NCBI GenBank assembly: GCA_937921525.1
Contig: CAKZUM010000470.1
Coordinates: 1 to 6,693 of the forward strand
From: an uncultured Saprospiraceae bacterium
GTDB taxonomy: Bacteria > Bacteroidota > Bacteroidia > Chitinophagales > Saprospiraceae
Direction: 5' to 3'
DNA: 6,693 nt
This document shows, piece by piece, positions 1 through 5,935 of this stretch. Each line of letters begins with the position of its first letter. Positions within the stretch are counted from its first letter, which is position 1. The notes under the pieces were generated by a model that was given only the letters and a program-made list of their open reading frames with translations, searched no databases and was not told the origin of the DNA. A program made the translations under genes and the position numbers.

Positions 1-818
1 CGAATATCTCCTGTCCATATCGCTGCACAAGCAACAATATAGGGAGATTCTTCATAGTCTGAAATGGGCTGTAGGGTATAGCCGTCTACAATATCCAAAT
101 ACTCTGGCTTAAAGTCAGGTACTTCGCTTAATAGGGCAATGGCTTTTTCTTTTACTTTTCGGACGGTATCTTTTTGTAACCAATCATTTAGGGAACGAAG
201 TGTTTTTGAAATGATAGGGGCATTTTTTCTATTACTAGCAGTAAGCCGAACATTTCTAGAACTCAAAGCTAACCCATCTTCTTCTCGTATAATTGGACAA
301 ACGACTAACTTCGTTTTGCTGCCCATTTGTTGAAGCATATGGTAGATCAACGTGAATTGTTGAAAATCCTTTTGTCCCATATATAGGCGATCTGGTTTCG
401 TAATATCCAATAACCTGTAAACCACCTCTACTACACCGTCAAAATGCCCTGGTCGGTAGAAACCTTCCATTACTTTATCTATTGGCGCAAAGTCAAAGGT
501 AGGAATGACAATATCTTTTGGGTAAACTTCTTCTGCGCTCGGATAAAATAGCACGTCATTTCCTAATTGTGTCAATAGATCAATGTCTTGCGCCTCTGTA
601 CGTGGGTACTTTTCTAAGTCAGCAGGATCATTAAATTGGGTAGGATTAACAAAAATACTACAGACGCTAATATCATTCTCTGCTTTTGCCTTTTCTACTA
701 GCGATGCGTGTCCTTGATGAAGGGCCCCCATCGTAGGAGTATAGCCTATTTGAAGCCCTTTCGCACGTTGTTTCGACAAATATTCCTGTAATTGATCTAC
801 TTTTTTAAATAATAACAT
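1..818 (-). CDS. panC: Pantothenate synthetase (pantoate--beta-alanine ligase), 3' end cut by window edge
   Basis: This enzyme joins pantoate to beta-alanine using ATP, through a pantoyl-adenylate intermediate, in the last step of cytosolic pantothenate (vitamin B5, coenzyme A) synthesis. My translation of the reverse strand gives 272 residues with no internal stop. It carries the family signatures in order: PTMGALHQGH (28-37, the HxGH nucleotide-binding motif), FVNPTQF (56-62), YPRT (71-74), EGFYRPGHFDGV (118-129), GQKDFQQ (148-154) and DGLALSSRN (181-189). These line up along E. coli PanC as I remember it. The family is about 280 residues long, so only about ten C-terminal residues lie beyond position 1. 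The ATG at 818-816 is chosen because an in-frame TAA sits three codons upstream and the N-terminus has the usual length. It is transcribed divergently from the GT5-like gene. I found no good TAnnTTTG box for it on this strand. Confidence 0.97.
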   Translation of the reverse strand, partial: MLLFKKVDQLQEYLSKQRAKGLQIGYTPTMGALHQGHASLVEKAKAENDISVCSIFVNPTQFNDPADLEKYPRTEAQDIDLLTQLGNDVLFYPSAEEVYPKDIVIPTFDFAPIDKVMEGFYRPGHFDGVVEVVYRLLDITKPDRLYMGQKDFQQFTLIYHMLQQMGSKTKLVVCPIIREEDGLALSSRNVRLTASNRKNAPIISKTLRSLNDWLQKDTVRKVKEKAIALLSEVPDFKPEYLDIVDGYTLQPISDYEESPYIVACAAIWTGDI

Positions 819-1032
819 TGATAATTAGATTTTTTAGTTTGGCTGCTAATCCCCATAAATAGAGCTAGTCTTACTACATTTTGTCTTTTTTAAGACGAAT
901 AATACCCAATTTCGATACGCTGCTGAGGGATATTCCATAATCCCCAAAAAATTGCACTCAACTCAACACGTTTTAACTAGAGTTTAACGAGTATAAAAGT
1001 CCGTAAAATAACTAAAAGTGGCATTTTTTTGC

Positions 1033-1040
1033 TATTTTTG
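1033..1040 (+). promoter_or_regulatory. Candidate distal -7 box (TATTTTTG) for the GT5-like gene
   Basis: TATTTTTG matches the Bacteroidota sigma-A -7 consensus TAnnTTTG exactly. No TTTG-like -33 element is visible at the usual 17-21 bp upstream, so this is a weaker candidate than the box at 1121-1128. A start site here would give a leader of about 110 bases that includes the palindrome cluster at 1046-1082. Confidence 0.35.
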
Positions 1041-1045
1041 CACCT

Positions 1046-1082
1046 CTTCTAGTACGAGAAGTAACGTTTAAACCTTTAAAGG
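1046..1082. repeat. Cluster of three short palindromes, possible operator
   Basis: Three dyads lie almost end to end. CTTCTAGTACGAGAAG (1046-1061) is palindromic except for one mismatched pair. GTTTAAAC (1066-1073) and CCTTTAAAGG (1073-1082) are perfect and share one base. They sit just downstream of the -7 box at 1033-1040 and upstream of the one at 1121-1128, a position where a dimeric regulator could act. The last two are A/T-rich and could arise by chance. No binding protein is identified. Confidence 0.3.
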
Positions 1083-1098
1083 AAGATGCTAAATTAAC

Positions 1099-1128
1099 TT
1101 TTAGAGGCATTAAAGCGTTTTATCTTTG
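1099..1128 (+). promoter_or_regulatory. Probable promoter of the GT5-like gene
   Basis: TATCTTTG at 1121-1128 is an exact match to the Bacteroidota -7 consensus TAnnTTTG. A TTTT at 1099-1102 lies 18 bp upstream, where a TTTG-like -33 element is expected. Transcription would begin near 1133-1136 and give a short leader before the ATG at 1157. The spacing and match make this the best promoter candidate in the window; the start site itself is inferred. Confidence 0.55.
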
Positions 1129-1156
1129 ACAGTATTTTTAACTTCAAATAGGTTTA

Positions 1157-1981
1157 ATGAGTAAGAAGAAGGTTTTGATTGTGACGCAGGAGATGAAGCC
1201 TTACACCGCCCTCTCCGAGATTTCTGAAATTGCCAGAAAACTCCCCCAATACATTCAAGAAAATGGCATGGAAATTAGAATTTTAATGCCAAGATTTGGG
1301 ACAATCAACGAAAGACGGCACCGCTTACACGAAGTAGTCCGCCTATCAGGAATGAATATCATCGTAAACGACGATGACTATCCATTAATCATTAAAGTAG
1401 CTTCTGTTCAAGGTGCAAGAATGCAAGTTTATTTCTTGGACAATGAAGATTTCTTCAAGCGAAAATCTGTTTTTGCTGATTCCGAAGGAAAAGCTTTTGA
1501 AGATAATCCTGACAGAATGATTTTCTTCTGTAAAGGAGTATTAGAAACAGTTAAAAAATTCGGTTGGCCGCCTGACATTATTCATTGCCATGGTTGGATG
1601 ACGAGTTTGCTACCTTTATATCTTAAGACAGCCTACCAATCTGAGCCGTTATTTAACAATGCTAAGATTGTTTATTCTGCTTATGATAGTACGATCGGTA
1701 CGCCTTATTCCGAAGACTTCCTAGACAAAGCTTCTATCAATAATTTAGAGACGGAAGATTTATCAGCGTATACTAAAGACAACCAATTTACTTTGGTCAA
1801 CGGAGCGGCCCAATCAGCAGATGCGATTATTATAGGAAGTGAAGGTGTGGAAGAAGACTTGGTTGACAGTATCAAAGCTTTAGATAAACCAGTACTAGAC
1901 CCTCCAAACGAAGAGGACTTACTATCATCTTATCTTGGCTTTTATAAGTCACTCTTGGAAGAAGAAGAGCCAGTGCAATAA
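1157..1981 (+). CDS. Half-length GT5 (glycogen/starch synthase-like) protein, probably not a synthase
   Basis: The 274 residues correspond to the N-terminal Rossmann-like domain of GT5 glycogen/starch synthases. Matches include KVLIVTQEM (5-13), IRILMPRFG (40-48), DNPDRMIFFCKGVLE (116-130), GWPPDIIHCHGW (136-147) and LVNGAAQSADAIIIGSEGVEEDL (around 214-235). Complete GlgA proteins have about 480 residues; the C-terminal GT-B domain is absent, with a stop after an acidic tail. There is no sign of decay, and a strong terminator follows. Key family motifs are altered: the KTGGL substrate loop reads YTALSEI (16-22), HAHDWH reads HCHGWM (143-148), and the TIHN stretch reads YSAYD (173-177). Databases usually label such proteins glycogen synthase. 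I infer a non-catalytic or divergent role, and I recall this short form beside panC in other Bacteroidota. The ATG at 1157 gives the expected N-terminus; only a weak AGG lies upstream. Confidence 0.88.
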   Translation: MSKKKVLIVTQEMKPYTALSEISEIARKLPQYIQENGMEIRILMPRFGTINERRHRLHEVVRLSGMNIIVNDDDYPLIIKVASVQGARMQVYFLDNEDFFKRKSVFADSEGKAFEDNPDRMIFFCKGVLETVKKFGWPPDIIHCHGWMTSLLPLYLKTAYQSEPLFNNAKIVYSAYDSTIGTPYSEDFLDKASINNLETEDLSAYTKDNQFTLVNGAAQSADAIIIGSEGVEEDLVDSIKALDKPVLDPPNEEDLLSSYLGFYKSLLEEEEPVQ

Positions 1982-2008
1982 GATTTTAACCACTAAGAAT
2001 TAAATATT

Positions 2009-2050
2009 AAAAACGAGGAATAATAATGCTTATTCCTCGTTTTTGTTTTG
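2009..2050 (+). terminator. Strong intrinsic terminator after the GT5-like gene
   Basis: A perfect 15-bp inverted repeat (2009-2023 and 2030-2044) surrounds a six-base loop, TAATGC. The core pairs CGAGGAATAA with TTATTCCTCG. The right arm ends in TTTTT and continues as GTTTTG. The arms begin with AAAAA, so on the opposite strand the hairpin also has a U-tract, but no minus-strand gene ends here. It lies 28 bp after the stop codon and should separate this transcript from the DUF4270 gene. Confidence 0.9.
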
Positions 2051-2111
2051 AAGTTGTTCAGACGATTTCTTTATAAAAATCAAAGAGGTATACACAGATG
2101 AACTAGAAGCA

Positions 2112-2119
2112 TATCTTTA
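2112..2119 (+). promoter_or_regulatory. Weak candidate -7 box before the DUF4270 gene
   Basis: TATCTTTA differs from the TAnnTTTG consensus only in the last base and lies 35 bp before the ATG at 2155. No clear -33 element is present at 17-21 bp upstream. A separate promoter is expected here because a strong terminator lies just upstream; this is the best match I can find. Confidence 0.3.
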
Positions 2120-2154
2120 ATGCAGTTCCAAATACCAAAGGCTATATTCAAATA

Positions 2155-3534
2155 ATGAGACAAACAGCATTTTTACTCTCCTTTATTCTACTCAATATCA
2201 TTTTCTCTTGTACAGAACCAACTCCTATTGGCTCTGAATTACTAGAGGAAGATCAAGCAAATCTTAATTTTTCCAATTCCATTCCTGTTAGTGCTAAAAC
2301 AGTCGAAGGAACAGCTATACCTTCTTATAGTCCTTTCGCTACTTTTCAATTGCCTACATATCTTTTTGGAGAAATAGATGACCCTGTTTTTGGGAAAAGT
2401 ATGGCTAGTGTTTATAGCCAAGTGTCTAAAAATTTTGAGCCACCTTTTAGCGAGGGTATATTTGCTGTAGACTCCATTATCTTATCTATAGATTTAGATT
2501 CGCTAAACAATTTCGGTAGTTTTTCTGAACCGCTTAGTGTTGAGGTATTCAGATTACAAGAGGCAATGTTTAATACTTCTGACTACGTTTCCGACCGAAC
2601 GTTCATGACAGATGAGGAATTGTTAGGAGAAGCTATTTTTACCCCCTCTTTTATTGATAGTATAGAGATAGGCAATTATATCAATGGTACAGATTCAATC
2701 GTAACTACTGTGCAGTCTGCGCATATTCGAGTACCTCTTCAGTTAGAATTTGGGCAAGAATTACTAGATACGGCACTTTACGCTTCTGATACTACTTTTG
2801 CTAATTTTTTAAAAGGTATCTATATTAAACCTGCCACTTCAAATGGAGGCTTGGTGTCCTTTAATTTTAATTCTTCAATTAGTAGAATTACGCTTTATTA
2901 TCGCTCTGCTCAAAGAGATATATTATATGAATATCGTTATCCTTTTACAGTCGGTAATGCCCGTAGTAGTTTGCTAGTTCATGAACCAGAGGGGGCGGCA
3001 ATTAGTGATGCGATCAATAAGGAGAATGCTGATTTTTTATATATGCAGTCTATGGCTGGTACTAACATTGAAGTCAACTTTCCTGATATATCTGGTTTTG
3101 AGAACATTGTAGTCAATAAAGCAGAATTAGAATTAACGGTTGCATCTGAAGAATTAGACACAACAAGATTTCCACTTGTACAACAAATCGTAGCCTCTAG
3201 TTTGAGAGACGGAGAACTAGAAGTGGTAGATGATGTATTAGCAGCTATCTTGAGTACTAATCCAATCAATACGGATGTGTTTGGTGGTAATCCAGTTACA
3301 GAAATAGTAGATGGAGTAGCACTAACCAAATATAAAATTAATCTATCTTCTTATTTTCAGACTTTATTAGAGGGCCGTTCTGACCCCAATATTCTATTGA
3401 CTGCTGGGGCTACGCAAGCAGCTTTTTATTTACCTATTGTTCCAAAAGGAAATCGAGGAAATACGGTGGTATTATATGGACCTAACCACCCAAAGTATGC
3501 ACCGAAGCTGAATTTAATTTATACGGATTTGTAG
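2155..3534 (+). CDS. DUF4270 family lipoprotein
   Basis: This 459-residue exported protein starts with a lipoprotein signal peptide: MRQT, a hydrophobic stretch, then NIIFSC with the lipidated cysteine at position 19. The mature start CTEPTPIGSELLEED, the segment YLFGEIDDPVFGKSMASVYSQ (69-89) and the C-terminal LYGPNHPKYAPKLNLIYTDL follow the pattern of DUF4270 proteins as I recall them, and the length is normal. Alternating hydrophobic stretches such as VDSIILSIDL, SRITLYYR and VNKAELELTV suggest an all-beta fold. The molecular function of the family is not known to me. It lies downstream of the GT5-like gene, a neighbourhood I recall from other Bacteroidota, but the terminator at 2009-2050 implies its own transcript. 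The ATG at 2155 is chosen because it gives a compact signal peptide. A tiny frame, MQFQIPKAIFK (2120-2155), ends in a TAATG overlap with it. Confidence 0.92.
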   Translation: MRQTAFLLSFILLNIIFSCTEPTPIGSELLEEDQANLNFSNSIPVSAKTVEGTAIPSYSPFATFQLPTYLFGEIDDPVFGKSMASVYSQVSKNFEPPFSEGIFAVDSIILSIDLDSLNNFGSFSEPLSVEVFRLQEAMFNTSDYVSDRTFMTDEELLGEAIFTPSFIDSIEIGNYINGTDSIVTTVQSAHIRVPLQLEFGQELLDTALYASDTTFANFLKGIYIKPATSNGGLVSFNFNSSISRITLYYRSAQRDILYEYRYPFTVGNARSSLLVHEPEGAAISDAINKENADFLYMQSMAGTNIEVNFPDISGFENIVVNKAELELTVASEELDTTRFPLVQQIVASSLRDGELEVVDDVLAAILSTNPINTDVFGGNPVTEIVDGVALTKYKINLSSYFQTLLEGRSDPNILLTAGATQAAFYLPIVPKGNRGNTVVLYGPNHPKYAPKLNLIYTDL

Positions 3535-3570
3535 ACAAGATTATCTGAGATATAAAATGGTTGAGAATTG

Positions 3571-3632
3571 TTTACCACGGATTCACGGATTGGACTAAAC
3601 AAGTTCTTTATAATCTGTGAATCCGTGGTAAA
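3571..3632. repeat. Long palindrome with 21-bp arms built from an 8-bp tandem unit
   Basis: Arms at 3571-3591 and 3612-3632 are reverse complements at 20 of 21 positions, with a 20-base spacer. Each arm holds two tandem copies of an 8-bp unit: CACGGATT twice on the left; AATCTGTG then AATCCGTG on the right. The single mismatch is a G-U pair in plus-strand RNA. It is much more ordered than chance predicts for this DNA. It resembles a REP-like or MITE-like intergenic palindrome and could also end transcription from both convergent genes, although neither side carries a long T-tract. Confidence 0.8.
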
Positions 3633-3648
3633 GTTTTCATGTAGAACT

Positions 3649-3787
3649 GTGTCAACTACTTGGTAGGTATCTACTTGAAAAGCGACCCTCTAAAATTTAA
3701 AGTTTGGAGGAAGAACAGTGCAACTGGACTACTGCAAGTGATCCGATCAATTTTAGAAATTGAATTTGAAGTTAAAAGTGTCAACTA
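3649..3787. repeat. Segment bounded by direct repeats GTGTCAACTA, possible mobile-element remnant
   Basis: GTGTCAACTA occurs at 3649-3658 and again at 3778-3787. The 119 bases between them carry no recognisable gene. The related string GTGCAACT appears inside, near 3718. Repeated TGTCAA-type ends occur in some insertion sequences, for example IS21-like elements, so this could be a decayed terminus or a small non-autonomous element. A chance repeat is possible, and there is no transposase. Confidence 0.3.
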
Positions 3788-3812
3788 TCTCATTCTCCGT
3801 TCAGAATTAAGT

Positions 3813-5507
3813 CTATTCCTTACCCTTTTCACCAGCAGGATTTACAGCTACTTCATATTTTTTATCCTTATAGATATATTCCATCGTTTCTACTCCTTTT
3901 TCATAAGGAACTGCAAAACGGTATTTTACACTTTCCTCCTTGATTAAGTCGGTATGCTGATGGTCATGTGATTCTTCGTGTTCATGTTCATGCACTATAG
4001 TAGGATCTGCTAATTGTATACTTGTTTTATTCGTCCCTTCCTGATCTAAGAAGTTGAGTTCGATTGAAGTCCCATTCAGTTGGCTTTTCTTAGGCACGCC
4101 ACTCGCTGTCCCTTTATACACAAAAGACAAATTCGAATTGCTTGTATTTAATTCCATTAGCACTACTTTTTCATATCCATATATATTGTACTGAATTTCT
4201 TCCTGCTTCGCCAATAGATTATTTGATTCATTTTTAAGTTTATAATAATACTTATCAATCACGGAGGAACAAGTACGCTTAAAATCACGAACAATCGCAT
4301 CCCCATCATCTTGCATAATGCAAAGCCCATCTAAAGAACGATACCAGTTAACTTCTTCCGCATCAATAAATCGTTGGCAGCTTCCCTCTTCTAAGTTATT
4401 ATCTATGTTGTACTGTTCACATATCTCTCTAGTCTCGAAATAAACGTTTGCCTCGGACATATACCATTCTTTCCCGTCTACATGATTAATAGTCGAACAA
4501 TCTTCTTTCGGAAAACCGTGCTTGATATTAAAAGCTTCGCAGTCTGTTAATTTTTCAAATACATTACCGCCTTCTGGAAAACAGACACAATGATTATATT
4601 CATCACTTAAATTGAAGATAGCGTGAGCGGTTTCATGAATAGCCGTGCCATGATTATACGTTTCAGAGGTAAAAAAGCTATGCGAGAGAAATCCAATATT
4701 TCGCTTTAAATAAGTACCATCTCCATAAGGCAGTTGGTGTAGTAAACCAAAAGCATCAATTCCTTGAATCAGATCATTTTTCAAAAATTTAGGATATAAA
4801 TCTTTATTATAATAATCATTAGCAATGGCAGCACCATCCATTTCGTGTTTCGTATAATAGAATTGCCACAATCCTTTATTATTTTCTATTTTATTATTGG
4901 TATGGTATCCATTGTAGATTAAAGATTCTACATCAGATAAAAAGCCTTGCCAATCTTTACCATAATCGGTATCCGGCAAAAAACATAGATTTATCGTTTC
5001 TTTTAGAGGTTGGGTAGTAGTGGCATATAATAATATTTTCTCATCCCCTAACAATGGCTTGCCTGCGTCAAAAAGTGCCATACGTTCTGTGATTTCTCCT
5101 TTAGGGTTATATACTTTGAAGATATATTCTACATTGGTAAAATCCTTAAACCCTGATTCAAAAAGATGGTCTATACCTACTGTATCAACAGGCTGGTCAT
5201 AAGACCAAGATTTCTCCAAGCCCCACTGACTAGTTTCTTTTCTTCGTTTCGATGGATGTCCCTCTTCATCTACAAATAATTCATATTCATAAATGTACAG
5301 CTCTACCTTAGTAATACCTTTGTTATCAGTAATAGCAGATTTGAAATGTACGGGCTGGTTTTGGTGGGGATGTAGTGGACTGTGAATCCAATGATCGAAA
5401 GAAGCACTACCGATAACTGGTTCTGGATAAACTGCAGGCTTGGTAGAGGTGCAGGACTGCCACAAAAAACTGGTAATCAAAATGCCAAATAAAATTGTTC
5501 TTCTCAT
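3813..5507 (-). CDS. M64-like (IgA peptidase type) zinc metallopeptidase lipoprotein
   Basis: The 564-residue product begins MRRTILFGILITSFLWQSC, a lipoprotein signal peptide with the lipidated cysteine at 19, so it should be anchored in the cell envelope. Residues 30-150 look like an all-beta, Ig-like domain. From about 170 (INLCFLPDTDYGKDWQGFL) it resembles the M64 peptidase domain. The catalytic signature HETAHAIFNLSDEY (291-304) matches the HExxH...L.DEY pattern: H291 and H295 as zinc ligands, E292 as the general base and D302 as the likely third ligand. Eight cysteines follow (307, 309, 323, 337, 363, 377, 396, 413), ending in CIMQDDGDAIVRDFKRTC, probably disulfide-bonded. Residues 506-518 contain six histidines. 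Substrate is unknown; the IgA-peptidase name is only a family label. The ATG at 5507-5505 directly precedes the signal peptide. The gene stands alone, 428 bp from the upstream minus-strand gene. Confidence 0.85.
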   Translation of the reverse strand: MRRTILFGILITSFLWQSCTSTKPAVYPEPVIGSASFDHWIHSPLHPHQNQPVHFKSAITDNKGITKVELYIYEYELFVDEEGHPSKRRKETSQWGLEKSWSYDQPVDTVGIDHLFESGFKDFTNVEYIFKVYNPKGEITERMALFDAGKPLLGDEKILLYATTTQPLKETINLCFLPDTDYGKDWQGFLSDVESLIYNGYHTNNKIENNKGLWQFYYTKHEMDGAAIANDYYNKDLYPKFLKNDLIQGIDAFGLLHQLPYGDGTYLKRNIGFLSHSFFTSETYNHGTAIHETAHAIFNLSDEYNHCVCFPEGGNVFEKLTDCEAFNIKHGFPKEDCSTINHVDGKEWYMSEANVYFETREICEQYNIDNNLEEGSCQRFIDAEEVNWYRSLDGLCIMQDDGDAIVRDFKRTCSSVIDKYYYKLKNESNNLLAKQEEIQYNIYGYEKVVLMELNTSNSNLSFVYKGTASGVPKKSQLNGTSIELNFLDQEGTNKTSIQLADPTIVHEHEHEESHDHQHTDLIKEESVKYRFAVPYEKGVETMEYIYKDKKYEVAVNPAGEKGKE

Positions 5508-5620
5508 ACTTCAGGGATTATAGCTTTTAAATTGGGGTATTTATTATAGTAACGTTGATTTTGATAAAACCTGTTCATCTAAAACAAATAATTAACGTTT
5601 TATGTTCGGGCAAATAAAAT

Positions 5621-5644
5621 TTTGTTCAAATCTATTTGTTCAAA
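5621..5644 (-). promoter_or_regulatory. Direct repeat TTTGTTCAAA overlapping a possible -7 box for the M64-like gene
   Basis: TTTGTTCAAA occurs at 5621-5630 and 5635-5644, separated by TCTA. On the minus strand the bases 5634-5627 read TAGATTTG, an exact match to TAnnTTTG. No matching -33 element is seen. Transcription from here would give a leader of roughly 110 bases before the ATG at 5507. Two regulator sites overlapping the -7 box are an inference. Confidence 0.35.
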
Positions 5645-5693
5645 ATCAATGATATTGTCTTTTAGGATAAAGAAGTTGTTTAAAAATGTAGGT

Positions 5694-5718
5694 AAGACCT
5701 GCTATTATTGGGTCTTTT
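5694..5718. other. Small orphan hairpin
   Basis: AAGACC (5694-5699) and GGTCTT (5711-5716) can form a 6-bp stem around an 11-base loop, with TT after it on the plus strand. No plus-strand gene ends nearby, so a terminator role has no client. It may be chance or part of an undetected transcript. Confidence 0.2.
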
Positions 5719-5935
5719 GTTGATTCCTGTACGAATCTTTAATGGTTTAACTCTTAGACAAACATGGAAGGTATAGAAATGAAGTAAAATACTAGATTTT
5801 CCTTACCTCATTCCTTAGTAACGACAAAACACAGTTAAGTTTCTTGTCAATAAAATTTAAGCCTCAACTAGTCAGGTAATGATTAGACATATTAGAATAA
5901 CTTAAAAAGTTAAATAATTACATTTTCAATATAAC

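Larger units (their letters stand above)
819..1156. other. Divergent intergenic region between panC and the GT5-like gene
   Basis: This 338-bp AT-rich gap separates two divergently transcribed genes and shows no convincing reading frame. Its right half holds two candidate plus-strand -7 boxes and a run of short palindromes, listed separately. Its left half, which would be the panC leader, contains a weak hairpin (880-887 pairing with 892-899 around TTTT, one G-T wobble) and a 9-bp direct repeat TAATCCCCA at 847-855 and 938-946. I assign no function to these two. No CAAAnnTA, the reverse complement of the Bacteroidota -7 consensus, occurs upstream of panC. Confidence 0.6.
3535..3812. other. 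Convergent intergenic region with repeat DNA
   Basis: This 278-bp gap lies between the 3' ends of the DUF4270 gene and the M64-like gene. It contains the large palindrome at 3571-3632 and a segment bounded by 10-bp direct repeats at 3649-3787. A short TTG-initiated frame runs from 3660 into the antisense of the M64-like gene but looks like no known protein. No classical G+C-rich hairpin with a U-tract is seen for either gene, so the palindrome may serve both. Confidence 0.6.
5508..5935. other. Non-coding region upstream of the M64-like gene
   Basis: This 428-bp AT-rich stretch between two minus-strand genes has no frame worth calling on either strand. It contains the direct repeat and -7 box at 5621-5644 and the small hairpin at 5694-5718. 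It also has a loose, bulged dyad around 5780-5810 and a weak A/T stem, TAACTT and AAGTTA around AAA (5898-5912), which might lie at the 3' end of the pseudouridine synthase transcript. The length suggests a separate promoter for the M64-like gene, with room for a long leader. Confidence 0.6.

Noticed and set aside
139..333. A 64-residue plus-strand frame
   Set aside because: It lies wholly antisense to panC, whose conserved motifs are clear on the other strand.
1157..1981. A functional glycogen synthase (glgA)
   Set aside because: The C-terminal catalytic half is missing and key N-terminal motifs are replaced, so only the fold relationship is supported.
2979..3329. A 116-residue minus-strand frame
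   Set aside because: It is antisense inside the DUF4270 gene, is serine/threonine-rich in a way that mirrors the sense codons, and resembles no protein.
3660..3947. A 95-residue plus-strand frame beginning with TTG
   Set aside because: Its second half is antisense to the 3' end of the M64-like gene. It has no recognisable domain and no promoter; the underlying DNA is better described by its repeats.
5020..5202. A 60-residue plus-strand frame
   Set aside because: It is antisense within the M64-like gene, with no independent support.
5780..5810. A possible hairpin terminator in the gap upstream of the M64-like gene
   Set aside because: Pairing needs a two-base bulge and a mismatch, the stem is A/T-rich, and no gene ends there on a suitable strand.
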